Assembly: GCF_007991655.1 (NCBI RefSeq)
Contig: NZ_BJYT01000002.1
Location: 310,001-374,000, forward strand
Direction of reading: 5' to 3'
From: Segetibacter aerophilus
Lineage (GTDB): Bacteria; Bacteroidota; Bacteroidia; Chitinophagales; Chitinophagaceae
Length of the DNA stretch: 64,000 nucleotides
Positions 16,746-25,946 of this stretch are shown in pieces; positions within the stretch are counted from its first letter, which is position 1; the number at the start of each line of letters is the position of its first letter. The notes beneath the pieces were generated by a model. That model did no database searches and was not told the origin of the DNA. It was given only the letters and a program-made list of their open reading frames with translations. A program made the position numbers and the translations under genes.

Positions 16746-18143
16746 ATGAATAATTCTTACACCGACCTGGTGAAGCAAACCTTCCACTTTCCCCAAGAAG
16801 GATTTCATTTAGAAAACAACTACCTGCAATACAATAACCTTGACATCAAAGCCTTGATAGACAAGTACGGTACGCCGCTTAAGTTAACCTACCTGCCTAA
16901 GATTGGTATGCAGATTAATAAGGCGAAGCAGATGTTTGCGAATGCCTTTAAAAAGCATAAGTATGAAGGTGCCTACAACTATTGCTATTGTACAAAAAGC
17001 TCTCATTTTTCCTTTGTAGTTGAAGAGACCTTAAAGCATAATATTCACCTTGAAACCTCTTATGCTTACGATATCGAGATAATTAAAAAACTCTATCAAA
17101 GAAAGAAAATCACAAAGGATACTTTTATCATTTGCAATGGTTACAAACAAAAAAACTACACAAAGCGTATTGCCAATTTATTGAATACTGGTTTTAAGAA
17201 TGTATTTCCTGTTCTGGATAATGTGGAAGAATTGGATGCTTATAGAAAATCAGTGAAAGTGCCCTTCAAATTGGGTATTCGTGTGGCAGCTGAAGAAGAG
17301 CCATCATTTCCTTTTTATACATCACGTTTAGGAATAAGGCCGAAAGATATCCTTGAGTTTTATGTTGATCATATAGAAGGCTATGAAGACAAGTTCACTT
17401 TAAAAATGCTTCATATCTTTTTGAATAAAGGCATCAAGGACGACATATATTATTGGAGTGAATTAAACAAAGTCATCAATCTTTATTGCCAGTTAAAAAA
17501 GATTTGTCCTGAACTTGATAGTATAAATATTGGTGGCGGTTTCCCGATTAAACATTCGTTGGGCTTCGATTACGATTACCAGTTTATGATCAACGAAATT
17601 GTCGGAAATATTAAAAAGGCCTGTAAAAATGCCAAAGTACCAATGCCGAATATTTTCACCGAGTTTGGAAGTTTTACCGTTGGTGAAAGCATGGCGCATA
17701 TCTACAGCGTATTAGGTCAAAAAGTGCAGAATGACAGGGAGAACTGGTACATGATTGACTCATCCTTCATTACAACATTGCCTGATACATGGGGCATCGG
17801 GGAGAAGTTCCTCATGTTGCCCATAAATAAGTGGGATGAAGAATATCACCGTGTGGTTTTAGGCGGTATCACGTGTGACAGTCACGACTATTATGATAGT
17901 GAAGAACACATTAATGAAGTGTTTCTGCCGAAGTTAGCGGGTGAAGAGCCTTTGTATGTTGGCTTCTTTCATACTGGCGCTTACCAGGATCAGATCAGCG
18001 GTTACGGAGGTATCAAACACTGTTTAATTCCAAGTCCAAAGCATATTATTGTTGGGCACGATAAAGACGGTAAGCTAAAAGATTGGGTGTACGCAAAGGA
18101 GCAGACGGCCCAGAGCATGTTAAAGATCCTTGGCTATATGTAA
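16746..18143 (+). CDS. Arginine decarboxylase, fold-III (alanine racemase-like) type
   Basis: PLP-dependent decarboxylase of 465 residues, cytoplasmic, making agmatine for polyamine synthesis. The N-terminal barrel carries the PLP lysine Lys84 in YCYCTKSSHF and the phosphate-binding Gly run INIGGGFP. The C-terminal domain has GGITCDSHDYY, with the Cys-Asp pair that contributes to the substrate site in this fold, and VGFFHTGAYQDQISGYGG. It is shorter than E. coli SpeA (about 650) and is the form common in Bacteroidota. Orn/Lys/Dap decarboxylases share the fold, so specificity is likely rather than proven. Single gene with its own terminator. Confidence 0.82.
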   Translation: MNNSYTDLVKQTFHFPQEGFHLENNYLQYNNLDIKALIDKYGTPLKLTYLPKIGMQINKAKQMFANAFKKHKYEGAYNYCYCTKSSHFSFVVEETLKHNIHLETSYAYDIEIIKKLYQRKKITKDTFIICNGYKQKNYTKRIANLLNTGFKNVFPVLDNVEELDAYRKSVKVPFKLGIRVAAEEEPSFPFYTSRLGIRPKDILEFYVDHIEGYEDKFTLKMLHIFLNKGIKDDIYYWSELNKVINLYCQLKKICPELDSINIGGGFPIKHSLGFDYDYQFMINEIVGNIKKACKNAKVPMPNIFTEFGSFTVGESMAHIYSVLGQKVQNDRENWYMIDSSFITTLPDTWGIGEKFLMLPINKWDEEYHRVVLGGITCDSHDYYDSEEHINEVFLPKLAGEEPLYVGFFHTGAYQDQISGYGGIKHCLIPSPKHIIVGHDKDGKLKDWVYAKEQTAQSMLKILGYM

Positions 18144-18163
18144 TCTTGATAAAAATATATTTT

Positions 18164-18190
18164 GAAAGCCACCTTTTTGGTGGCTTTTTT
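18164..18190 (+). terminator. Rho-independent terminator of the arginine decarboxylase gene
   Basis: AAAGCCACC / GGTGGCTTT around TTTTT, with a T run, 20 bases after the stop codon. Confidence 0.88.
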
Positions 18191-18246
18191 AGTTATGCCA
18201 TAACTCCCTATTTGCATCACAAGCTTGACCCTCAATCGCTTTTTAG

Positions 18247-18258
18247 GCGTTCGTTGTG
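18247..18258 (-). repeat. Possible degenerate copy of the dispersed repeat
   Basis: CACAACGAACGC on the minus strand matches 12 bases of copy 9 (37478-37519). A TTTATTTTG / CAAAATAAA inverted repeat follows at 18262-18293. Weak on its own. Confidence 0.3.
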
Positions 18259-18416
18259 AGATTTATTTTGGCTACCAACAGCAACAAAATAAAGAACATC
18301 CTTGCCACGCTCGGTTCAACAACAGCTCCTTTGTGGAGGTTCCATTAATCTTTACGTAGGCGTAGCTTTTGCTTGTACAGTTTCAGTTATTCTTATTATT
18401 AACACAGAAATTATTA

Positions 18417-18728
18417 ATGATTATGATGGTCGAAATTCTAGGTAAGGTTCAGTATGTATATGAATTGAACAATTCAATTGGTGTAGTCGGTGGCAGGTTG
18501 TATGTTTTTTTAAAACAACATGTACGTGAAGGGAAGGCTTATTATGAATACCTCGGTTCTATGTTTTCAACGTTGCAAGATAATACTACGGCGTTTATGA
18601 GTGCCTTTCTTGATATCGCAACTCATTACGCCTTGCCTGCTGCGCCACAGGCGGAGTTAATGGAAATAAAGCAAGCTTTAGATAAAAATGACCGGGGATT
18701 GGAATTCGAAGGAAAGGCTTCGGTATAA
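18417..18728 (+). CDS. Small hypothetical protein
   Basis: Not recognised. From the ATG at 18417 it is 103 residues (MIMMVEILGKVQYVYELNN), though the ATG codons at 18423 and 18426 are equally possible; the frame extends to a TTG at 18369. It is mixed alpha/beta in character, with no signal or membrane helix and no Cys. It is followed after 23 bases by the NTF2-like gene on the same strand, so the two may be one transcript. Confidence 0.5.
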   Translation: MIMMVEILGKVQYVYELNNSIGVVGGRLYVFLKQHVREGKAYYEYLGSMFSTLQDNTTAFMSAFLDIATHYALPAAPQAELMEIKQALDKNDRGLEFEGKASV

Positions 18729-18751
18729 AGGATTGTCCCTACATTTAGAAT

Positions 18752-19204
18752 ATGAGAAAATACTTTTTTGTTACAGCTTGCCTGTTGTTTAGCCTTCAAG
18801 GGTTCAGTCAAACTCCTACTGATTCAGTTAAGATGGTAGTCAACAAGTTGTTTGCCGCCATGAAAAACGGTGATAGTTTAATGCTTACTCAATGTTTTGC
18901 CGACAGTGCTATTATGCAGACAATAGCCAAAAACAAAGAAGGCAAAGTTTCTATACGAAATGAAGATTTTCATGATTTCGCGAAGCAGATTTCAAAATTG
19001 CCAAAAGGTGATGCAGACGAACGGATAACTTATGATATGGTGAAAGTTGATGCTGACCTGGCAATTGTATGGACGCCTTACCAATTCTATTACAAGGGAA
19101 ACTTTAGTCATTGCGGCGTAAACTCTTTCCATCTTGTTAGAATAAACGGTCAATGGAAAATTCAGTATTTAATTGATACCAGGAGAAAGGATAATTGTAT
19201 TTAG
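18752..19204 (+). CDS. Secreted NTF2-like/SnoaL-type protein
   Basis: 150 residues with a clear signal peptide (MRKYFFVTACLLFSLQGFSQT). The mature part has the cone-fold pattern of NTF2-like proteins: a helical start (DSVKMVVNKLFAAMKNGDS), then strands ending in FHLVRINGQWKIQYLIDTRRK. Such domains bind small ligands or act in periplasmic enzymes. No catalytic assignment is possible. It lies convergent to the transglutaminase-like gene. Confidence 0.75.
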   Translation: MRKYFFVTACLLFSLQGFSQTPTDSVKMVVNKLFAAMKNGDSLMLTQCFADSAIMQTIAKNKEGKVSIRNEDFHDFAKQISKLPKGDADERITYDMVKVDADLAIVWTPYQFYYKGNFSHCGVNSFHLVRINGQWKIQYLIDTRRKDNCI

Positions 19205-19250
19205 AATGAGGATTGTTGGTTTTTTAATTATATGGTATAAAAGGTTGAAA

Positions 19251-20519
19251 CTATCGATGTACTATGTTTTTGTCGATTTTTCGATTTCTGTTAATTTCCC
19301 ATACAAAGTAGGTAAGTGCTACTATCAGCATCAGGTAAAAAGCCGCCAATTTTATACAAATTTTCATCCAATCGTTTTGATTGATGTCGCTGTAAAAATC
19401 GAAGTTGCGGTCGAAGGAATAGAAATCTTTAACGTAATTCAGCTTGCCATCTTGTACGCCAGTGCCGGGATGTAAATAACAAAGGTTTGCATTGTTTCTA
19501 TTGTAGTACGAATGCCAGTAGCTGAGACTATCATACCTAACTTCCTTTAAACTATTTCCCTCAAAGGTGTAAGCAGATTTGTTGTTGAAACTGTTTACAT
19601 GAGCCATTTTGTAAACGTCAGCAGCGTTATAAAAACGAATAGTGTCATGAGGCATGTAAGCATTGCTTACGCCATCGCATAAAACCCACTGCTGTTTTTC
19701 GCGTAGGTTAACTTCATTATAATAATGCACTCCATATTGCCAATTACCTGCAGGACCCGAAAAAGTTATCACGCGGCTGGGCAAACCGAGCAGGTTACAT
19801 AAGTAATGTATCATGACTGAATAGTTTCCGCAGTCGAGATTTATTTTGTTCTGCATTGCGTACTTCAGTTGGTCATAAGCCGGCTGCATAGAAACCGTAG
19901 AAGCTTTTATTCCATTTTTATTCGGTCGAAGTTTTGAGATTAGTCTGCATACTTCAACTAACCTGGCTGAGTCTGTTAATGCAGAAAATGCTGAGGTATT
20001 TTCAGCCAGTAACTCGTTCCCATTTTCAACTTCATTTGAATTGAGAGAAGATATCCCTCTTGTCCACAGGTTGTAGTCCGAAACTTTTATTTGTGGCCCT
20101 GGAAGGTTACAGTAGATAAACTCGTTTGTAAAGTTCCCGTCGGTGTTTTGAGAGTGATCTATTTGTAAAGTAATTTCTAATTGATTCGTATCAGCAGGAA
20201 TTAATTGATAAGAATGAATGTTTTTTAAAAGTGGAATATGAAGCTGTTTGTTGTCTGAACTAATCAAGCCGGCGTTAGTAATTTCATCAACAATAAGTCT
20301 GTAGTTGGTTGCAGGAAGCTTTAGAGAAAATAAAAGAGCGAGAGTATCATTGTTGAACTGCACATTTTCAAGATACAATGTAGAGTCGGTTACATACAGT
20401 TGACTGTACGATTTAAAAGGAAAGTATTTAAAGCCTTTATTTCTATTTACAAGTATATATACATTGATAAATAACAATACCGTTATCAGACTTAGAAATA
20501 GAAATCTATACTTTTTCAA
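19251..20519 (-). CDS. Membrane-anchored transglutaminase-like protein (TTG start)
   Basis: 422 residues. An N-terminal helix (FLFLSLITVLLFINVYILV) and a C-terminal helix (AAFYLMLIVALTYFVW) bracket an exported domain with the transglutaminase-like triad: Cys in LDCGNYSVMIHYLC, His in YGVHYYNEV and Asp in VLCDGVSNAY. These papain-like folds cleave or cross-link peptides. The only possible start near the signal helix is TTG at 20519: an in-frame TAA lies three codons upstream (20526-20528) and the first ATG is far inside the protein. The gene is 115 bases downstream of the TraB/GumN gene on the same strand. Confidence 0.75.
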   Translation of the reverse strand: MKKYRFLFLSLITVLLFINVYILVNRNKGFKYFPFKSYSQLYVTDSTLYLENVQFNNDTLALLFSLKLPATNYRLIVDEITNAGLISSDNKQLHIPLLKNIHSYQLIPADTNQLEITLQIDHSQNTDGNFTNEFIYCNLPGPQIKVSDYNLWTRGISSLNSNEVENGNELLAENTSAFSALTDSARLVEVCRLISKLRPNKNGIKASTVSMQPAYDQLKYAMQNKINLDCGNYSVMIHYLCNLLGLPSRVITFSGPAGNWQYGVHYYNEVNLREKQQWVLCDGVSNAYMPHDTIRFYNAADVYKMAHVNSFNNKSAYTFEGNSLKEVRYDSLSYWHSYYNRNNANLCYLHPGTGVQDGKLNYVKDFYSFDRNFDFYSDINQNDWMKICIKLAAFYLMLIVALTYFVWEINRNRKIDKNIVHR

Positions 20520-20567
20520 GTGTAATTAAGGTAGTTAGGAAAAGAGTTCAATAAAGGTTTATATTAG

Positions 20568-20605
20568 AAGTGAGTGACACAACGAAGTTGCTATGAAAAC
20601 AAATG
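20568..20605 (+). repeat. Dispersed intergenic repeat, copy 5
   Basis: AAGTGAGTGACACAACGAAG then TTGCTATGAAAACAAATG. A TTCAATAAAGG box lies upstream at about 20547. It sits between the TraB/GumN and transglutaminase-like genes. Confidence 0.75.
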
Positions 20606-20634
20606 TCGGAACACAAAAAAGTTTAGAACGCGGG

Positions 20635-21501
20635 TTATTCGTAAAAAATAGGTTTAACTGTAAAACCGGCCTTTCTCAATAAATTGATAACTCCGTTTTC
20701 GCCACCAAGATGGCCTGCACCAAAGGCGAAAAACGTGGGCCGCTTCTTTGCTTCCTCCCCAATGACAGGAATCCAGTTGTGGTTACGATCGCTTAAAAGG
20801 ATATCTGTGTATTCGCCAAAGTTTTCTTGTTTGTTGGTCAATATATTCATCTTGTCTATGTCTTTCTTCTTATACACGTCGAGCATTTCATGGAACTCAA
20901 TCTTTGCGCTGTCTATATTTAAGAGTGTCTTTACAAGCATGTCTGACTGTACTTTGTAGGGGATTTTTTCAAACACATCAATTTGGTCCTGCAGCTTTTC
21001 CAAACCTTTTACTTCTATTGTTTTTTCTTTAGCCATTGTTTGAAAAACACTTTCCCAGCTAACAGGTGTACAGCCTAATAAGGAAGGATAGATCATAGAC
21101 ATAACCAACATGGGCTTGGCAGTATTAAGCATTTTTAAAGGCATTCCCGTAGATGTTGTAAAAATAGAGTTTGCCTTTTCAAATTTATTACCCATTAGTT
21201 TTTCAAGGGTGGATGAGTCTTTCATCTGCATTCCCGCCATCATCTCTGTCATCATGTTAGGGTCATCCATATCAATTTCCAGGTATAGCTCTGATGTTGA
21301 GTTAAACTTTTCTTTTACCATCTCCGGCATTTTCAATTCACCTGAACACATTAAGTGTATAGTGCCAAAAAGGTAAGACGGCTTTGTGATGCCCTTTCCT
21401 GAAACCTGCCACAGCAAAGTTTTTTCTTTAGGAGCTTGCGCTATTGTAGTGAGAGAAGTGAATAGCGACAATAAGATGAGTGCAGCTTTTTGCATGACCA
21501 T
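20635..21501 (-). CDS. TraB/GumN family protein, exported
   Basis: 288 residues with a signal peptide (KAALILLSLFTSLTTIAQA; starts at 21501 or two codons later at 21495). The two TraB/GumN metal motifs are present as SYLFGTIHLMC near the N-terminus and FAFGAGHLGGENG near the C-terminus, with conserved Glu residues in between. Members are related to Tiki-type metalloproteases; a periplasmic hydrolase role is plausible but unproven. Monocistronic, or followed by the transglutaminase-like gene across the repeat copy. Confidence 0.85.
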   Translation of the reverse strand: MVMQKAALILLSLFTSLTTIAQAPKEKTLLWQVSGKGITKPSYLFGTIHLMCSGELKMPEMVKEKFNSTSELYLEIDMDDPNMMTEMMAGMQMKDSSTLEKLMGNKFEKANSIFTTSTGMPLKMLNTAKPMLVMSMIYPSLLGCTPVSWESVFQTMAKEKTIEVKGLEKLQDQIDVFEKIPYKVQSDMLVKTLLNIDSAKIEFHEMLDVYKKKDIDKMNILTNKQENFGEYTDILLSDRNHNWIPVIGEEAKKRPTFFAFGAGHLGGENGVINLLRKAGFTVKPIFYE

Positions 21502-21566
21502 ATTTGTTTGTAAAGTACAACAGTAAATTATATGAAATCAGGGAGGTGGAAATGTTATAAAAAAAT

Positions 21567-21592
21567 AAACCCGGTGTAAAAACACCGGGTTT
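21567..21592 (-). terminator. Rho-independent terminator of the Hsp20 gene
   Basis: Perfect 11-base stem AAACCCGGTGT / ACACCGGGTTT, loop of four. On the minus strand it is followed by ATTTTTTTAT. It lies 80 bases past the stop. Confidence 0.9.
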
Positions 21593-21672
21593 CACAAAAC
21601 CAAAACCAACTGCTATGAAACAATCTTTATTATACTGTATTAAACTGCTTTCTGTAAGAAAGGTTTAATCGA

Positions 21673-22104
21673 TTATTGAATTGAAATTTGTTTAGGCGAA
21701 TTTTTAACTTCTTCTTTTTTAGGAAGATAAACTTTCAAAATACCGTTCTCATATTTTGCCTCGATTCCATCTGCATTCACCTTGTCACTTAGCGTAAATG
21801 AACGCTTGAAGCTTTGGTATGACCATTCTCTTCTAACAGACCTAACCTCTTTGGCTTCAGTTTGTTCTTTCTTCTCGTAGCTAACGGTTAGCAAACCATT
21901 CTCAACATTGATTTTAAAATCTTCTTTGTTTCTTCCGGGAACATTAAACTGAAGGTCGTATCCCTCTGAAGTTTCGTTGATGTTCACTGGTGCTGTTGTA
22001 TTATTGGTTATATCATTTCCCCATGTTGTTGGAAATGCGTTGAATAGCTCCTCAAAAACGTTGTTTAAGTTTTTGGCCGCGGGGTAAGACTTTGTAAGTA
22101 TCAT
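21673..22104 (-). CDS. Small heat-shock protein, Hsp20/alpha-crystallin family
   Basis: 143-residue ATP-independent holdase chaperone. The alpha-crystallin domain runs from about residue 40 to 130 (YDLQFNVPGRNKEDFKINVE to GILKVYLPKKE) with the family's A-x-x-x-n-G-v-L pattern as AKYENGILKVYLP. The C-terminal IxI-like anchor is QISIQ. Single gene between a clear terminator and an AT-rich 220-base divergent region shared with the bacilliredoxin gene. No CIRCE-type inverted repeat was seen. Confidence 0.95.
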   Translation of the reverse strand: MILTKSYPAAKNLNNVFEELFNAFPTTWGNDITNNTTAPVNINETSEGYDLQFNVPGRNKEDFKINVENGLLTVSYEKKEQTEAKEVRSVRREWSYQSFKRSFTLSDKVNADGIEAKYENGILKVYLPKKEEVKNSPKQISIQ

Positions 22105-22280
22105 AATTTGTATTTTTTATTTGTTTGACTACCCTAGATCAAACCACGTTCCTTTCAATAAAAAAATTTCAAAAAGTCAGCAATTGTACTAAATGCATGA
22201 CATTAAGTCTTATTTCTTTCGTTTGTACTGACATAATTACCATTAACATTCCTTTTTCGAATATTAATTGCATTTCTACG

Positions 22281-22288
22281 TATTTTTG
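22281..22288 (+). promoter_or_regulatory. Putative -7 box (TATTTTTG) of the bacilliredoxin gene
   Basis: Matches TAnnTTTG and lies 38 bases before the ATG. No ideal -33 box at the expected distance. Confidence 0.4.
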
Positions 22289-22326
22289 TAGCTCATAAAT
22301 ATCAACTCACATCTAAACAAAAATAA

Positions 22327-22740
22327 ATGTATCCTGAAGAAATAGTATTACCAATGAAAGCCGAGCTAACCGATAATGGCTTTGAAGATTTAGATACACC
22401 TGAGCTTGTAGATGAGTATGTAAACAAAGAGGGAACTACGTTGGTAATGATTAATAGTGTATGTGGTTGTAGCGCGGGTTCAGCACGTCCCGGAGTTTTA
22501 ATGGCTGTCGCTAATGCAACTAAAAAGCCTGAAAACTTAACAACGACTTTCGCTGGTTTCGATACTGCAGCAATTCAAAGAGTGCGTGAGCATTTAATGC
22601 CTTATCCACCGTCTTCTCCGGCAATTGCATTATTTAAGAATGGTGAATTGGTTCATTTTATAGAAAGACATATGATAGAAGGTCGTCCGGCTCAAATGAT
22701 CGCACGTAACCTTATTGCAGCCTTTGAAGAACATTGCTAG
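22327..22740 (+). CDS. Bacilliredoxin, BrxA/BrxB (YphP/YqiW) family
   Basis: 137-residue thioredoxin-fold protein. The characteristic CGC active site is Cys46-Gly-Cys48 in INSVCGCSAGSARPG; the PPSSPAIALF and ERHMIEGRPAQMIARNL blocks complete the family pattern. In Bacillus, homologues remove bacillithiol from S-bacillithiolated proteins in the cytoplasm. Bacteroidota with this family often make bacillithiol, but the synthesis genes are not in this window. Single gene with its own terminator. Confidence 0.93.
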   Translation: MYPEEIVLPMKAELTDNGFEDLDTPELVDEYVNKEGTTLVMINSVCGCSAGSARPGVLMAVANATKKPENLTTTFAGFDTAAIQRVREHLMPYPPSSPAIALFKNGELVHFIERHMIEGRPAQMIARNLIAAFEEHC

Positions 22741-22808
22741 TAGCAATTAAAGATATATAAGTTTTCATCCGGGCTTATTTGCCTTTGCCGTGGATGGGTT
22801 AGTAAATA

Positions 22809-22842
22809 CCCTCCTCCATTTCAATGGGGGAGGTTTTTATTT
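22809..22842 (+). terminator. Rho-independent terminator of the bacilliredoxin gene
   Basis: CCTCCTCCAT / ATGGGGGAGG (one G-T pair) with loop TTCA and a TTTTTATTT tail. Confidence 0.85.
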
Positions 22843-22926
22843 ATAGCAACATTCGCTATAAGTTATTACTGGCAAATTCTCTTTAACATTGCACTTTTAT
22901 ACTTTCCCAGAACCGAATTACTATCA

Positions 22927-24087
22927 ATGTATCCCAATTTATACTACGCTTTTAAAGACTTGTTTGGAGTTGAATGGACAGGTCTTAAACTCATTAATTC
23001 TTTTGGTTTTTTTGTAGCCTTGTCTTTCATGGGAGCTGCACTTGTATTGACCGCTGAATTAAAAAGGAAAACAAGAGAAGGACTACTTCCTTACAAAGAA
23101 GAAAAAGTTCTCGTTGGCCAGCCTGCATCTGCAGTAGAGCTTCTCATAAATTTTATTCTTGGTTTTTTGATGGGTTTTAAATTGATCGGTGCTTTTTTAG
23201 ATCGCGATAAACTAGTGGACACCCAAACATATATCCTCTCAGGCCAGGGTAACTGGGGCGCCGGCATTTTTATGGGACTTCTATTTGCCTTTCTGAAATG
23301 GCAAGAAAAAAACAAAACGAAACTCGCAAAGCCTGAAGAAAGATTGGTAAAAATATGGCCTCATGAAAGGGTAGGAGATATGATTGTCTATGCGTTTGTA
23401 TTTGGCTTTTTGGGTGCTAAGATTTTTCATAATCTTGAAAATATAAATGACCTGGTGAGAGATCCCATAGGTTCTCTTATATCATTTAGCGGATTAACTT
23501 TTTACGGTGGATTAATTTGCGCTACGATTGCTATTTGGAGGTATTGTCGAAAACACAACCTAAAACCAATACATGTTGCTGACTGTTTCGCACCTGCTAT
23601 GATGCTCGCTTATGGCCTTGGTCGTATCGGCTGCCAGGTTGCGGGAGATGGTGACTGGGGTATCGTAAATGTGCACCCTAAACCTTTTTCGTGGTTGCCA
23701 GATTGGGCGTGGGCTTATACCTACCCACATAATGTAGTAAGCGAAGGAGTCCGCATTCCGGACTGTGTTGGCCAATATTGCGCGCAACTACCACAGGCAG
23801 TTTTTCCGACACCATTATATGAGATTATCGCATGTCTGCTACTATTTGCCTTTTTATGGAGTATTCGCAAAAACGTTAAAACTCCCGGTGTCCTAACAGC
23901 CATTTATCTCATAGTAAATGGAGTGGAAAGGTTCTGTATTGAATTAATAAGAGTAAATACCAAGTACCATTTCTTCGGAATAAGCCCGACACAAGCGGAG
24001 TTGATTGCAACTTTTCTGGTAATAAGTGGTATTGTTTTACTGGTAATTTTCACAAACAAAAACAAGCGCCAACTGCACACGACTTAA
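22927..24087 (+). CDS. lgt: Prolipoprotein diacylglyceryl transferase
   Basis: Inner-membrane enzyme that attaches diacylglycerol to the lipobox Cys of prolipoproteins. 386 residues, with about seven or eight helices. The Lgt signature is GLGRIGCQVAGDGDWG, preceded by FYGGLICATIAIWRY and followed by PTPLYEI, then VERFCIELIRVN near the end. It is longer than E. coli Lgt (291) because of an N-terminal extension and an insertion after the signature that holds two Cys (about residues 245-290), the layout usual in Bacteroidota. It ends convergent to pgi with a repeat copy between. Confidence 0.93.
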   Translation: MYPNLYYAFKDLFGVEWTGLKLINSFGFFVALSFMGAALVLTAELKRKTREGLLPYKEEKVLVGQPASAVELLINFILGFLMGFKLIGAFLDRDKLVDTQTYILSGQGNWGAGIFMGLLFAFLKWQEKNKTKLAKPEERLVKIWPHERVGDMIVYAFVFGFLGAKIFHNLENINDLVRDPIGSLISFSGLTFYGGLICATIAIWRYCRKHNLKPIHVADCFAPAMMLAYGLGRIGCQVAGDGDWGIVNVHPKPFSWLPDWAWAYTYPHNVVSEGVRIPDCVGQYCAQLPQAVFPTPLYEIIACLLLFAFLWSIRKNVKTPGVLTAIYLIVNGVERFCIELIRVNTKYHFFGISPTQAELIATFLVISGIVLLVIFTNKNKRQLHTT

Positions 24088-24145
24088 TAAAATCCTTATT
24101 GCTATTATATTATTATCCAGTACCAGCCGGATAGCTCGTGTCTGG

Positions 24146-24171
24146 CATCGTTGCGTCGCAATCCGTTCATC
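24146..24171 (-). repeat. Dispersed intergenic repeat, copy 6
   Basis: Minus-strand reading: GATGAACGGATTGCGACGCA then ACGATG. It lies between the convergent lgt and pgi genes. Confidence 0.75.
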
Positions 24172-24243
24172 GTTTGTAGCATTATTTGGCTTTCCGCAAA
24201 AGTTGCTCAAAAATGTTCTTTGCAAGGAGCTAGTAATATCCCT

Positions 24244-25902
24244 TTAGGCTTTTCGTATTTGCTTGAAGTAATTAATTAAACCATTTGTAGAAGAGTCGTG
24301 GTCTTTAACTTCATCCTGGTTCTCAAGTTCGGGAAGTATTTTGCTGGCTAGTTGTTTACCAAGCTCAACTCCCCATTGGTCAAAGCTAAAAATGTTCCAT
24401 AAAATTCCCTGAACAAAGATTTTATGTTCATACATTGCTATCAAGCTTCCAAGAGTTCCGGGAGTTATTTGTGTAATTAAGAAAGAGTTTGTAGGCTTAT
24501 TTCCCTTAAAGGTTTTAAACTTCAACAGTTTCTTAATTTCTTCTTTGGTTTTACCGGCTTTCACTAATTCGGCAGTTACCTCTTCTTCAGTTTTTCCATT
24601 CATCAGAGCTTCTGTCTGTGCAAAAAAATTGCTTAACAGTTTTACATGATGATCACCGATAGGGTTGTGGCTGATAGCAGGAGCAATAAAATCGCAGGGA
24701 ATAATTAAAGTGCCCTGGTGAATGAGCTGGTAAAAAGCATGCTGTCCGTTTGTGCCTGCCTCACCCCAAATAACTGGCCCGGTAGAGTAGTTGACCTCGT
24801 AAGCGTTTCTGTCAACGCTTTTTCCATTGCTTTCCATATTTCCCTGTTGAAAGTATGCAGCAAAACGGTGCATGTATTGATCGTACGGCAAAATGGCTTC
24901 GCTTTGTGCTCCAAAGAAGTTGGTGTACCAGGCGCCAATAAGAGCCATTATTACCGGGATATTCGTCGCGAACTTCTCAGTTCTAAAATGTTCATCCACC
25001 AGGTAGGCACCTTTCAGCAACTCTTCGAAGTTTTCGTATCCTATAGTTAATGCAATAGAAAGACCTATAGCGCTCCAAAGTGAATATCTTCCTCCAACCC
25101 AATCCCAGAAGACAAACATGTTTTCTGGTGCAATTCCAAACGATACTACTTCTTTTTCATTTGTACTTAAAGCAACAAAATGTTTAGCGACATGTGCGTC
25201 ATCTACTGCTGTCTTCAAAAACCAATCTCTTGCAGTATGCGCATTGGTCATCGTTTCCTGGGTAGTAAAAGTCTTTGAGGCTATAAGAAACAACGTTTCC
25301 TCGGGAGTTACTTTTTTAAGTGTTTCGGCTATGTGAGTCCCATCTACGTTGCTGACGAAGTAAGGTTGAATGCCTTCTTTCCAATACGGTTTCAGCGCCT
25401 CAGTTACCATCACTGGTCCAAGATCGCTGCCACCAATCCCAATATTGACTATAAATTTTATGTTTTTGCCTGAATATCCCTTCCATTCACCTGAGTGCAC
25501 TTTTGCTGTGAAAGCTTTCATATGCGCTCGCACTTTTTCTACTTCAGGCATCACGTTTTGGCCATCACAATTGTAGGGCATGTCCGAGAAATTCCGTAAT
25601 GCAACATGTAAGACAGATCTGTTTTCGGTCTCGTTTATTTTTTCTCCGTTGAACATTGCCTGGATACCCTCTTTCACCTGGCATTCCTCAGCAAGTTGAA
25701 ATAATAGTTGAAGTGTTTTATTGTTAATAATATTTTTCGAGTAATCAAACAAAATATTATTGAACGAAGTAGAAAACTTTTTAAAACGTTCCGCGTCAGC
25801 AGCGAATAATTTGCGAAGATGTGTGCGCTGCATTTCTTCATCGTAATGTCTTTTCAACAGAAGCCATGCCTGCGTATTAGTTGGGTTATTTTTTGGAAAC
25901 AT
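24244..25902 (-). CDS. pgi: Glucose-6-phosphate isomerase
   Basis: Interconverts glucose-6-phosphate and fructose-6-phosphate. The 552 residues match the long E. coli-type form. Signatures: [78 protein letters not shown] (catalytic Glu and His), and [13 protein letters not shown] with the C-terminal Lys. It is 44 bases downstream of the threonine aldolase gene, likely co-transcribed. Confidence 0.97.
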   Translation of the reverse strand: MFPKNNPTNTQAWLLLKRHYDEEMQRTHLRKLFAADAERFKKFSTSFNNILFDYSKNIINNKTLQLLFQLAEECQVKEGIQAMFNGEKINETENRSVLHVALRNFSDMPYNCDGQNVMPEVEKVRAHMKAFTAKVHSGEWKGYSGKNIKFIVNIGIGGSDLGPVMVTEALKPYWKEGIQPYFVSNVDGTHIAETLKKVTPEETLFLIASKTFTTQETMTNAHTARDWFLKTAVDDAHVAKHFVALSTNEKEVVSFGIAPENMFVFWDWVGGRYSLWSAIGLSIALTIGYENFEELLKGAYLVDEHFRTEKFATNIPVIMALIGAWYTNFFGAQSEAILPYDQYMHRFAAYFQQGNMESNGKSVDRNAYEVNYSTGPVIWGEAGTNGQHAFYQLIHQGTLIIPCDFIAPAISHNPIGDHHVKLLSNFFAQTEALMNGKTEEEVTAELVKAGKTKEEIKKLLKFKTFKGNKPTNSFLITQITPGTLGSLIAMYEHKIFVQGILWNIFSFDQWGVELGKQLASKILPELENQDEVKDHDSSTNGLINYFKQIRKA

Positions 25903-25946
25903 TGTTTCGCTTGTGTTTTTTCTTCGTTTAAAACTGCTGTCAATAC

